A DNA stretch of 64,000 nt, from assembly GCA_036023115.1 (NCBI GenBank), contig JAYKKT010000079.1, positions 12,701,501-12,765,500 on the forward strand, in the 5' to 3' direction. Made by a program: the position numbers and the translations under genes. Under the pieces are notes generated by a model. That model made no database searches. It was given only the letters and a program-made list of their open reading frames with translations, and was not told the DNA's origin. This DNA comes from Brasenia schreberi. Taxonomy: Eukaryota; Streptophyta; Magnoliopsida; Nymphaeales; Cabombaceae. Every line of letters starts with the position of its first letter. Within the stretch, counting starts at the first letter, position 1. This document shows, one piece after another, positions 51,413 to 61,724 of this stretch.

Positions 51413-51869
51413 GTATAAAAATTTCTTGAGACTGATAATCTAAACTCATATGCCTAAGTTAGGAAAGATATATTAAATATATCCTCAAGAAATTTAAATG
51501 GGTGAATGTAAGTCTGCATCTACACCCATTGTAAAAGGGGTCAAATTAAGTAAGGCTTATTGTTCTGGTGAGGGATACAATAAGCCTAATCTTTCTTACA
51601 AACAAGCTATTGGTAGCTTGATGTAATGTTACGTACAAAACCTGATATCAGCTTCACTGTTAGTCTTAGAAGTAGATATCAAAGTAATCCTGGTTGACAA
51701 CATTGAATAGCTGTGAAAAGCATCCTAAGATATCTTAAAGGAATAAAAGACTTGAATTTGTGTTTTCAAGAAGATGAACTGAAAGTGGTAGGATACTTAG
51801 ATGTTGACTTTGCTGGAGCAAAGATGACAAAAAACAACCTCAGGATAAATATTTTTATTTAGAGGTGGA

Positions 51870-52187
51870 GTGGTTTCTTGGACTTGCAAGAAACAGGATT
51901 GTATAGCATTGAATACACAAGAGGCTGAGTATGTGACTTGCGGTATGACTTCAACTAGTATCGTTTGGATAAGCCACTTCATACGTGATTTGAAGTTGGA
52001 TATAGCCAACGAGTCGATTGCCATTTATTGTGAAAATAATGCAGCAATTACTCTAATTAAGAGTGGGGCTGATAACTCCAAAAGCAAGTATATAATGGTT
52101 AAATACCACTATGTTCATGATATAGTTATGAGAAAGAAATATCCATCTCATATATGTCAACTGATGACACGTTGGCATACCCCTTGA
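51870..52187 (+). pseudogene. Copia RNase H
   Basis: A 105-codon frame: VSWTCKKQDCIALNTQEAEY, WISHFIRDLKL, IAIYCENNAAITLIKS (normally YCDN, with Asp changed to Glu) and SKYIMVKYHYVHDIV. The C-terminal tail runs on past frame breaks to about 52230. Confidence 0.85.
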
Positions 52188-52358
52188 CTAAAGGCTACAA
52201 ACATGGATTTGAGATATATTTGATTGTTGTGTAGGTAAGAAACCACACAATGAGTAATGATTACAATAACAATCATACATGATATAATTTGAAAAACCTA
52301 CAAAAGTAGGAGGCAAAATCAATATGTCAGATTACTTGATCGAATGACCAAGTGGAGA

Positions 52359-52532
52359 TGTAACGCAAAAATGACCATTTTCAGATTGTAAAACATTACA
52401 CGCAAGAAAATACATACATGAATAAATGTATAACGTTAAAGAAATTAAATGAAAAAAACAACTTGTAATAGAAAGCTCATACGTGAAAACGAGGAAGATG
52501 AAGCAGTCTATAAATACTGTACATAAAATGCA
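52359..52532 (+). repeat. Right LTR of copia element
   Basis: Starts TGTAACGC directly after a purine tract and ends near aaaatgca. It has visible substitutions relative to the left LTR, many of them transitions. Confidence 0.8.
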
Positions 52533-53049
52533 AAAAATGATGATTCTGGGTATGACAAGACAAGTTGAAATGGATCTTGATGGGTAGAGTTTTGCTTTGG
52601 ATACTACAAATTAAATGGAACTATTGTAGAGAGAAAGATCTATCTTATTAAAGAATAAAAGCTATTAAAAGGAACTACAAGATAAAAAAAAAACCCAGAG
52701 AGTACTAGAACTAAGATTAAAAAGTAAAATGCTAATATTGATGTTTGCTTGCTTGCTTGATGGCTTGATACTCTTCTCTTGTCTCCCTTTTATAGAGTGA
52801 TATAGACCAATCCTGAAGAGCTCATTCACCTTCGTATGGTTTCTGCTTGTCACCTGCTTTAGGTCGTCTTATGGGTCGATCATGATCATGATCATGACCA
52901 TGTACATGCGTTTTCTACCGTTATGACTGTCGTTCTCATGTTTCTTACGTTCCTTTTTAGCGGTTCTAGTACCGTTACGATTTTTAGTGTTAAGAGATAT
53001 ATAAACGCAATAGAATGCACCTATTCTTCATCAAGCAAATGCGCTTATT
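52533..53049. other. No gene seen
   Basis: AT-rich flank of the copia element. 52864-52910 contains a short repetition of atgatcatgatcatgacc. Confidence 0.45.
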
Positions 53050-53285
53050 GTTGATACTACGGGGATTATACATGGCTAGTTCGAATATGGGCAGGCGGTT
53101 CGAACTGGGCCCCAAACCAACCAGACCGAAATTGGGAACCAACATTCCTTGGTTCAGTTATGGTTCCATGATGTTCTGAACCGGTAACTGAAACCGGAGA
53201 GAAACCCGACAGCTTGAAACCGTTCTGAAACTGCGATACCCATGATCCAGAACGAGTGGTTCCAAACAGTCCCTACAGCCCGGCC
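53050..53285. repeat. hAT-end-like GAACCG-rich sequence
   Basis: Dense GGTTC and GAACC words in both orientations (ggttcgaactgggcccc, gttctgaaccggtaac, cttgaaaccgttctg) resemble the subterminal DNA of the hAT at 39062-42349. No transposase or paired end is evident, so it may be a deleted or non-autonomous copy. Confidence 0.45.
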
Positions 53286-53574
53286 TGCACCAACATTTTA
53301 GAAAAAATTAAATTTAAAAGAAAAACAGAAGGTGACGATTCTGGTTTGCCTCTCTATCAAGCTGACCTGAAAAGTCCGGCCATGGTAGGCGGTCATTTAA
53401 GTTTCTCTCTCTTATATATAAGTAATATAATTATATTTAATATATTGTATATTATATAATATGTAATATAATAATCACAATATTTTGAAAACAATAAAAT
53501 TTGAAAAACTAGTATGTTATACACTATATATTATATAATGTAATATGTTTACATACTATACTATAATATATTAT

Positions 53575-53890
53575 ATGACCGGCATGTCTAGCGGGTATCG
53601 TGATTCGATCACGGAGAAGATTAACACGCGTCGTAGATCTGTTGGGTTGTTCCGAACGGACCCACATTCGACGAAATGTGTCAAACTCAAGGCACGTTGC
53701 TGACTAGTGGATTCCCACTCGCTCGCACGAACAGGTCCAACACGTGTCCGTGAGAGCGACCGGTCCGTCAAAGGCGCGCGTGATGCCGGCCAACTGCTTG
53801 CGGTGCCCACCTTGGAGAACCGTTGGACTCCATCGGACGGCTCTTGGCATATCGCACGCTCATCGACGGTTGAAAGAGGAGCCAAGCAAG
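53575..53890. other. GC-rich, CpG-dense island of unknown nature
   Basis: Strongly richer in G and C than its surroundings, with many CG dinucleotides (acgcgtcgtag, gaccggtccgtc, ggcgcgcgtgatgccgg). It is open on both strands, which at this composition is expected and not evidence of a gene. It could be a recently arrived transposon fragment. Confidence 0.4.
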
Positions 53891-53918
53891 GTACTATGGC
53901 TTACAATGGAAACAATGA

Positions 53919-53920
<2 letters not shown>

Positions 53921-53966
<46 letters not shown>

Positions 53967-54050
53967 GACATATATATATACTATATATATATATATTCGA
54001 TATATATATATACAAACATATATATATATATATGTATGTATATGTGTACA
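53921..54050. repeat. TA-rich microsatellite with TTCGA(C/T) interruptions
   Basis: Four TA tracts separated by ttcgaca, ctata, ttcgata and caaaca, ending in TATG units. Confidence 0.9.
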
Positions 54051-54069
54051 CATTCATGCACACACCTAT

Positions 54070-54245
54070 TCATGCTTGAAACCACTTGAAGATCTCCATT
54101 CGATTGACATGAGCAACGACAAATATTTAAAAAACATTTCACATACATGAGTATTCAATATGAAGTACAAAAAGTATAATTATATTTTTTAAATTTTAAA
54201 TTCAAATTTATCTATCAAACGATGAAGATCTTTAAGTAGAATTGG
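54070..54245. mobile_element. MITE-like unit 1
   Basis: Starts gcttgaaaccacttgaagat, ends aagatctttaagtagaattg, and carries an aagtacaaaaagtata core also found in the unit at 54590-54800. The ends are roughly inverted copies of each other. Confidence 0.5.
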
Positions 54246-54589
54246 TGGATGTGAAGTTGAGGTTTATATAAAATAGTTGGTAATTGAAGCATATAATCAT
54301 AACCAATGGATTGAACTAAGTATATATGTAACATAAGTATATATAATCATAACCAACCGATTTAAGTAGTGATCAATCTCGGCCATACATTTTTAAGATA
54401 GATGTTTAAGTTTAAAAGAAAAAATATATGTTCATCAAGTATATTGTAAAAAGTATATATCTATTTTTTTACTTTTAACTTTTTTCAACATGACAACTAT
54501 ATAACATAATAAGCATATTAGACTCTCTCTCTCTCTCTTATATATATATATATATTATAATATATATAGAGAGAATAGTATATGCGTCC

Positions 54590-54800
54590 ACCAAGCCAAG
54601 CTTAAATCCACTTAAAGGTTTTTACTATTTGATTATTATAATCAATTGTGAATATTTTAATTTAAAAGTAATTAATGCATCATGTGCATTAAATGTAAAG
54701 TACAAAAAAATACAATGCTACTTTTGCTTTTAAATTCAAATGTCTACTATTAATCATGTTAATAAGACAATACAAATCTTTAAGTAGATTTGAGTATAAA
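54590..54800. mobile_element. MITE-like unit 2
   Basis: Left end cttaaatccacttaaaggtt and right end aaatctttaagtagatttga are near inverted repeats. The core aagtacaaaaaaatac is shared with unit 1. It has no coding capacity. Confidence 0.6.
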
Positions 54801-54821
54801 TAAGAATGTATATATACTAAA

Positions 54822-54824
<3 letters not shown>

Positions 54825-54896
<72 letters not shown>
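54825..54896. repeat. (TC)n microsatellite
   Basis: About 35 TC units between MITE-like units 2 and 3. A shorter CT/TA tract is at 54520-54570. Confidence 0.93.
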
Positions 54897-54898
<2 letters not shown>

Positions 54899-54947
54899 CT
54901 CACATGTATATATAGAGAGAGAGGGGGAAAGAGTTAAATACTCAAAC

Positions 54948-55137
54948 CCATCAATACTCAAATCCACTCAAACCTTTCTACCGTTTGATTAACATAATCA
55001 ATAGTGTAGATTCAAATTAAAAATACCATTATACTTTTGTACACCATGTACATTCATTGCTCTTTGCTTTATCGCCTCAACCTTTCATTTTGAAGATTAA
55101 ATGGTTAGATTTAAGTATATATGGAGTTTGAGTATTT
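54948..55137. mobile_element. MITE-like unit 3
   Basis: Left end atactcaaatccactcaaac and right end gttagatttaagtatatatg then gagtttgagtat form imperfect inverted repeats. The first segment (taccgtttgattaacataatcaa) aligns with unit 2. Confidence 0.6.
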
Positions 55138-55800
55138 ACTATTGTCCTTCTTTTCTCTCACTCACACTCTTATATATAATTAGATTTTGGACATGTTTGA
55201 CATGTATGATCTTTGCTTTTAAATGACATGAGTTAATTTAATTTTTTTAACAAGTTTAAAAAAATATGAAAAACATTATTATTATAATTATACCATACAA
55301 AATAATGGCTGAGCAAGATTCAACTCATCTACACACTTTTATATATATAAAAATTAAATTAAATCAAAGCAGAAAACAATGATTTGCTGTAAAATTGTGG
55401 GTATCAAGACTTGTTCCAGTATACGTCCGGTTTTCAGATATGATGAAATAGTAACCGATCCGAGGAGGTTTGGCTGCAGCTTCAGCTTCTGCTGCCGGCC
55501 GGTTTCAGACCATATTCTGCTCCGGTTTGAACCGACAACTCTGTCAACTCCGAGCGTGTCTACCTGGCGGTCAACTCCGAGCGTGTTCACAATTCAAATT
55601 AAAGGATAGCCTAGTAAGTCGCAGTCTTAAATGGGAAATTTGTCTACACGTACAAAGGGAAATGTGAACACGAGACGTCCCGCTAAACAAACACGAAAAA
55701 GAGCAGGTCAATTCTGAACGGCCCTACAGCATTCAACGCCTTGAAAATTTCACTCCTTCCAGACAAGTTCCCGCTGGTCCACACGCAAACGCCCTACTTT
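55138..55800. other. No gene seen
   Basis: AT-rich until about 55375, then more balanced. 55430-55590 carries a tandem pair of the words gtcaactccgagcgtgt (about 55545 and 55569). No gene is supported. Confidence 0.45.
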
Positions 55801-55803
55801 CCC

Positions 55804-55993
55804 AGTCAATTCAAAAGAAAAACTTGACATTATTGACCTTGGAATACCATCATAGACCAAATTACCCCTATATTCTAGGACCCAACACAGGCCACAAGAG
55901 CACCCCGAGCTATCGCATCTAAAAGTCAATAAAGGAAAGCCTGACCCATCTCTTGTCACACTCAAGACGAAAATGAGCAACACGTCATTGACC
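55804..55993 (-). promoter_or_regulatory. Cluster of W-box motifs upstream of the PIP gene
   Basis: TTGAC(C/T) motifs occur at 55804-55809 (as agtcaa), 55833-55838 (ttgacc), 55924-55929 (as agtcaa) and 55988-55993 (ttgacc), in both orientations. A cacgtca ACGT-core sits at 55981-55987. W-boxes bind WRKY factors. All lie within about 435 bases of the PIP start codon. Short motifs recur by chance, so this is suggestive only. Confidence 0.45.
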
Positions 55994-56237
55994 AAGAAGT
56001 TGAGTGGGTTTTAATATTTTTGTTTTGCATTGCATGAGCACCAACGTAAGCGTCATTGATTTTGCCTACAAATACAATGTGATGAATTCGGTGTAAGCCA
56101 TCTCATTCTCAAATTGCAAACAAGTTTTTTACTTCACATCTCAGAGCCTCAAAACCTATCATAACTTTGAGATACTCTAAGGTTACCAAATCCTTAATTT
56201 CTAGGATTATCCAGGATTTTCCAATATCCCGAATACT

Positions 56238-56450
56238 ATGAGGTCTCAGAGTTTGCATACCATCTTATTGGTGGTTTTGGTTTGTGCGCTGGTTTTCTGG
56301 CAAGTGGAGGCAACAAGGCCGCTGGGGGAAGAGTTCTCAGGCAACTACTTGGTGATGCATCCTTCAACCTACGAGAAAGCAAGGAACGTGGTGGTGACTT
56401 GGTTAGGGCGCTTGGCATCTGGGCCGAGCCCGAGAGGCCCTGGTCATTGA
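56238..56450 (+). CDS. PAMP-induced secreted peptide (PIP/PIPL) precursor
   Basis: A 70-residue, single-exon precursor. Residues 1-25 are a signal peptide with hydrophobic core TILLVVLVCALVFW and likely cleavage after VEA. Residues 26-56 are a variable acidic/basic propeptide. The last 13 residues read RLASGPSPRGPGH, carrying the SGPS and GxGH core of plant PIP peptides; from memory this is the same as Arabidopsis PIP1. In that family the C-terminal peptide is released outside the cell, its prolines can be hydroxylated, and it amplifies pattern-triggered immunity through the receptor kinase RLK7. The ATG is the first in a leader of roughly 150 bases. W-boxes upstream fit elicitor induction. 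No neighbour is related. The function is inferred from the motif; the architecture is seen. Confidence 0.88.
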   Translation: MRSQSLHTILLVVLVCALVFWQVEATRPLGEEFSGNYLVMHPSTYEKARNVVVTWLGRLASGPSPRGPGH

Positions 56451-57424
56451 ATTGTTTGATTTCCACAAGTTGGGAATCTTTTTTTTTTGTGAAAATTATT
56501 TTATTTGTTGTTCATACATTCATACCATTTATTATAGTTTGGTTCATACATATAAATACAAGGGAAATCATCATTCCTATGGCATTCCTTTCAATATTCA
56601 TGCTATTTAATTGATTGTTTATTACCGTCTATCTTAACCAACATCTTTTTTTTTCCTTAGATATACACAAAGTGTAAACAGCTTATTTATACATCATTCA
56701 ATTTTACAAAAATCATAAAAATAGTAGCTTTGTGAGGATATATTTTCCTCTCTCGTGCGTGTGTGGAGAAAGGTGGTTGTTTAATGGGCGAGATCGATGA
56801 GAAAGTCTTTGTAATTTATGCAAAAATAGAAATAATACAGCTTCTGTTGATGATTTAGATGGAGGTAACTAAGTTGTTTTTCTGGTTACGGGCTCGATTC
56901 AAGAGGGACTTCAAGTTGAAGGACAAGAGTTCTAAGTTCGAGCGTGCATATCGGGTAGGAGTCTACCTAATGCCACCTTCACAATCAAAAGGAAAGAGAA
57001 CTTTCTGATCCTGCAACTGCAGAAAATATCTAAAAACTAGTAATTATTAAACAAATGACTACCAGTTTGGTTGACGACCAACAACACCTATTGCCTTCAT
57101 GTAATGTGTTTGGTTGACGAATTGTATTGTGAGTGCCGGTTAGACAAGAAAATCTTGGCCAGCCGTCACCTTTCAATGAATAAAATCTGAAGGACAAGAT
57201 GACTTCAGTGAGCAACACCCAGATCCAACTTCAGTTCGTCTCACAAAAGGCTCATCTAGTTCAGTCCTCTCCCTCTAGAGAGAGATCAGTAGCTGGCACC
57301 AGCCACTTCTAATCGGAGCTAGCTGGAACCACCACGACTAAATCTAACAAATCCATGAAAAGGAAGAAATTTGACTTCGTTATATCTAACAGTTTGAAAG
57401 AAGCTATGATTAGGTTTGTCACTA
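56451..57424. other. PIP 3' flank, no further gene seen
   Basis: Includes the probable PIP 3' UTR. A (T)11 tract lies at 56480-56490. Nothing else is recognised. Confidence 0.45.
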
Positions 57425-57524
57425 CTATATATATATATATACACATATACATATATATATATATATATATACATATATACATACATACATACATATATAT
57501 ATATACATACATATACATACATAC

Positions 57525-57575
<51 letters not shown>

Positions 57576-57590
57576 TATACATACATATAA
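57425..57590. repeat. TA/CATA compound microsatellite
   Basis: About 165 bases of TA and CATA units. The many Tyr-Ile frames over it on both strands are artefacts. Confidence 0.95.
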
Positions 57591-58204
57591 ACTGTTCTTT
57601 TGTGCGTGCGCATACTATTTTGGGTGGGGTTCAAGTCGGGTCTAAGATTGCCACTTTACCTAAAACAACCCTCTTCTTGAATCCAAACTTGAGGCCATAA
57701 ATGTGAGAGTGATCTCACCATCGGTATAGTTATGAAATTTAAATATTAGGGGAAAGAAGGAAAAAATTTATAGCAAAAATGTCTTCTTCATTGCAATCAA
57801 CGATTGGTCAACACATAAGTGTGAAAAGGTGACCGCCATGTCATGATCTGATCAATAATCTATGTAATTAATTATATGCATGTCCTCTAAGGTTGTCTAG
57901 TCTAATTTATTTGCACACCGGAGGTCGTCAAACTGATGCTAGGCCTTCCTATACAACCTTAATAATTTATTCTTGAAGAGCAAACCCAACAACCTCAAGT
58001 GGCGATGCCGTTAAGGAGGTCTTAACGTGAAAGGAGAGTTACAATCTCAGATGATTACATTGTATTTCACCAAGAGCATGAGATACGATTGGCATTGTGG
58101 AAGATGATCCTATCAACTTCTAATAAGCCATGCAAAGCTGTAATTTTCAAAAGCCGATTGATACCATAAATGAAGAAATTAAGTGACGTTTGATCTTGTC
58201 TCAA

Positions 58205-58400
58205 TGCATAAAGGGGGGAAAACAATTGGTTATAATGCATATTTATGAACAAGAAGGATTTGTGGGGCAATGTGAAAACAAATCTCATTTTGTTGCAAAG
58301 GGCTTTAATCAAAAGGAAGGCACTAACTACGCAGAAAGTTCTTCTCCAGTTTCTCTGAAAGACACTTTTAGGATTGTAATTCACAAGCACACATTAACTT
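58205..58400 (+). pseudogene. Copia-type reverse transcriptase fragment
   Basis: CENKSHFVAKGFNQKEGTNY followed by AESSSPVSLKDTFRIVI matches the copia RT block that normally reads Y-K-x-RLVAKGF-x-Q ... D-Y-x-E-T-F-S-P-V. Sequence before and after does not extend the match, so it is a short orphan remnant. Confidence 0.65.
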
Positions 58401-58435
58401 CTAAAGATATAACTAATCAGAAATTAAGTCCATAA

Positions 58436-59329
58436 GAACTTACCTCTAATTACACTTTATGCGATGTAGACACGTCTTGGTTCTTTCTTTAAAAAATCTT
58501 CTTTCTCCGTTGGGCAAGGGTTAATATCCCATGGTAGCGATTTATTTGGTTAATTCAAATCTAAAATTTATGTACACTTAAAGAAAAGGTGAGCACGAGG
58601 GTGTTCCTACATGCTGTCCAGATATAGGCTCGGTTTGAGGTAGATCTGCAGATGACTAAAAGGGTTTTAAATGGGTAGACACTATGCTGAATGTCTAGGA
58701 GATGACTAACAAAAGGAGGGCTGAATGTCTTCACCTACTAAGGCTTATACTAGATAAGTTTGGTTATATACAGTTTCTAGTTAGGATAATTAGATTGTAT
58801 CTAGAAGACTTTTGAAGTGTAAACACCTAAAATTTTTCTAAAGAAAAATCTACATTTATTTCATGAAACTAGTTTTAGATAATCATTTTCTAAGCACGTG
58901 AAATGATTATGAAAATCTTGAATTTTTAGGAAAAAGGTAACTATTGGAGTACTATGGATCCAATTAAAGAGACCTCACAGTAACATAAAGTCGTCAACAT
59001 GCCCGCTACCTAGTGTGAGCTTAAGATGGGTCATCCAAGGCCGAGTCAAGCCTCTTCCTTACACTATTTATAGGTCTTGAGCATATGCCTTATCATTTTC
59101 ATAAAACCAAGTTTATTTTTTTTACATTAAGCCTTAGTTATGTCCATCTATTTGACCTAACCTTTGTCCTAGCCACATCAAGTTGAATCTTAAAAGATCC
59201 TATTTTGTTACACACATATAGCATTTTAGGATCAATTAATATAAGGTACATGTATGTAAGTTTGAGTACATACACATGATGGGTTTGATGTATAAATTTG
59301 GTTGAAAATTTATTTTGAAAAAGGCCTCT
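58436..59329. other. No gene seen
   Basis: AT-rich intergenic DNA without recognisable coding or repeat structure. Confidence 0.4.
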
Positions 59330-59998
59330 TCTTGTATATAATAAGTTTTCAAAATTTTAAATCTTATTCAAAAGTTTTTAAAATCTGAATTTTATTCAAT
59401 GATTTCAAAAAGTTTCCCAAATATCAATTTTATGGCTTTTAAAACTTTCTAAAGCTGAATTCTATTCAAAGTTTTCTAAAAACGTTTAAAATCTGGATTA
59501 TATATCAATGATTTCCAAATGTTAAAAAATATAATTACATATTCATGGTTTCAAAAATTTCAAAAGCCGAACTTTATGGCTTGGCTTCTAAATTTCAAAA
59601 ATATGATTTACAGGGATTGAAAACTTCAAAGATTGAATTTTGGAATTTAGAATATTAAAAACCTGATTTTTTTATTTGGAAGGTACACAAATCTGATTGT
59701 ATATATTTATGGTTTTCAAAATTTCAAAATTTGAATAAGGTTCATGGATTTGGAAAGGTTAAAAAGCTGATTTAAGGGGTTAAAAAGTTAAAAACCTGAT
59801 ATTTTGAATGTGGAAGGTTAAAAACTTAATTTTTGAATTTGAATTATATATTTATGGTCTCAAAATTTCAAGAATTTGAATTATATTCATGAGTTTGAAA
59901 ATTTAAATATCTGGTTCAAGGATCTGAAAAGTTAAAACTCTGATTAAAAAACATGAAAATTGAAAACCTGATTTGTGGATTTGAAAAATCTGAATTAT
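59330..59998. repeat. Degenerate minisatellite, left part
   Basis: Repeated units of roughly 35-45 bases built on aaaatctgaattatat, ttcatggatttg and gaaaagttaaaa, all strongly diverged. The array is broken at 59999 by RTE copy 4 and resumes at 63289. Confidence 0.7.
59983..59998 (+). repeat. Target-site duplication (left) of RTE copy 4
   Basis: gaaaaatctgaattat, identical to 63289-63304. Two further matching t bases make 18 bp possible. Confidence 0.9.
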
Positions 59999-60114
59999 CA
60001 ACAACAACAACAACAACAACAACAACTAAGCCTTTTCCCATACTAGACGGGGTCGGCTACATGGATTCTTTGTTTCCACATATCCCTATCGTGTGTCATG
60101 TTAGCAGTTAACTC

Positions 60115-61179
60115 TCAATAAGCTAGATAATTCTTTATTGTTTCTTTCCAACACTTTTGTGGTCGTCCTCTACCTCTTTTAATACTTTCCAAATTTAGTT
60201 TTTCTAACCTTCTTACAGGTTCTTCTTTTGATCTTCTTTCTATATGTTCAAACCATCTTAAACAATGTTCTCTCATTTTATCCTCTATTTGTGCCACTCC
60301 TAATTTGTTTCTAATAACCTCATTATGTATACGGTCTTTTCTTGTATGACCACTCATCCATCTCAACATCTTCATTTCTGTCACAGACATCTTTTGTACA
60401 TGTTGATGATTAACTGCCCAACACTCAGAACCATAAAACATGGCAGGCCTAATTGCTGCTCTATAATATTTACCTTTTAATTTTAATGGTATCTTCTTAT
60501 CACAAAGAATACCTGATGCTCCTCTCCATTTTAACCAACCAGCATTAATTCTATGTGTAACATCTCCATCAATTCTTCCATCACTTTGAAAAATTGACCC
60601 TAGGTATTTAAAACTTTCCTTTTGGGGAATGCAATGTGTGCCAATTTTAATTTCTATGTCCTCTGAAGTAGCCAAATGATCAAACTTACATTCCATATAT
60701 TCTGTCTTTGTTCTACTAAGTCGGAGGCCTTTGTTTTCTAATGTTTCTCTCCATAGTTCCAATTTTCTATTAACTTTTTCCTTAGACTCCTCCACTAATA
60801 CAATGTCATCTGCAAATAACATACACCAAGGTACTTCATCTTGAATATGTTTTGTTAACTCATCCATCACCATTATAAATAAGTATGAACTTAAAGTTGA
60901 TCCTTGATGTAACCCAATATTAACTTCAAAGAAGTCTGTCGTTCCTTCATGAGTCCTCACACATGTTTTTGCACCATCATACACGTCTCTTATAAGGTTA
61001 ATATATGTCAATGGGATACCTCTTTTTTCCAAAGTTCTCCAAAGAACCTCCCTTGGTACCCTATCATAAGATTTTTCTAGATCAATTAATATCATGTGAA
61101 GGTCTTTCTTTTTTGCTCTAAAATGTTTCATAAGACGTCTCGAAAGGTGAATCGCTTCAATAGTAGATCTGCCTGTCAT
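60115..61179 (-). pseudogene. RTE copy 4 reverse transcriptase core and C-terminus
   Basis: 354 codons: [64 protein letters not shown] (intact catalytic Asp pair, gat at 60810-60808 and gac at 60807-60805), [18 protein letters not shown], and the C-terminal [16 protein letters not shown] and [13 protein letters not shown]. It stops 50-60 bases before the family's normal stop. The start is set by a frameshift or stop upstream, not by a true initiator. Confidence 0.88.
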
Positions 61180-61724
61180 AAATCAAAATTGGTTCTCTGA
61201 TGTACTTGATACTTGTCTTAACCTACGTTCGATAATTTTTTCCCATAATTTCATAGTATGACTCATTAACTTGATACCTCGATAATTCGCACAATTTTGA
61301 ATGTCTCCCTTGTTCTTATATATGGGTATAAGTGTACTTGCTCTCCATTCTTCGAGCATCTTTTGGTTTTTCCATATTTCATTAAATAGCCTTATGAGCC
61401 AAGTGATTCCTATTTCTCCTAGTATTTTCTAAACTTCTATAGGAATATTATCTAGTCCTACCGATTTACCACTCTTCATATGTTTAAGAGCCTCTCTGAC
61501 TTCATTCTTTTGAATACGTCGGTAGAAATTGTGGTTTATATACTTTTCTGACTTGGCTAAATCTCCTAAACTAATACTAACATCTTTATTTTCATTAAAA
61601 AGATTATAAAAATAGTTTTTTCATCTATTTCTTATATCATCATTTGCCACTAGAATTTTTTCATCCTCGTCTTTTATGCATCTAACATAATTAAGATCTT
61701 TAGTTTTCTTATCTCTAGCCCTAG

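Larger units (their letters stand above)
47558..52532 (+). mobile_element. Ty1/copia LTR retrotransposon, decayed but complete in layout
   Basis: About 4.98 kb between two LTRs of about 174 bp that both start TGTAACGCAAAAATGACC. A purine-rich tract (caagtggaga) immediately precedes the right LTR. Inside: a long leader (47733-49040), gag (about 49041-49620), a lysine-rich and broken zinc-knuckle region, protease traces with MYMRNNTNVLKVGSF, the integrase C-terminus (about 50280-50540), RT (about 50760-51412) and RNase H (about 51640-52190). This is copia order, with integrase before RT. The integrase core is deleted. Stops and frameshifts occur throughout and the RT YVDD box is altered. No clear 5-bp target duplication is seen. 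Confidence 0.87.

Noticed and set aside
53571..53885. 104-codon frame on the - strand in the GC-rich island
   Set aside because: High GC keeps several frames open, and no family similarity, start context or splice structure supports a gene.
57319..57700. Several overlapping Tyr-Ile-rich frames on both strands
   Set aside because: These are artefacts of TA/CATA repeats, as are those at 53707-54150 and 43713-44078.
58067..58390. 107-codon frame on the - strand
   Set aside because: Antisense shadow of the copia RT fragment on the + strand.
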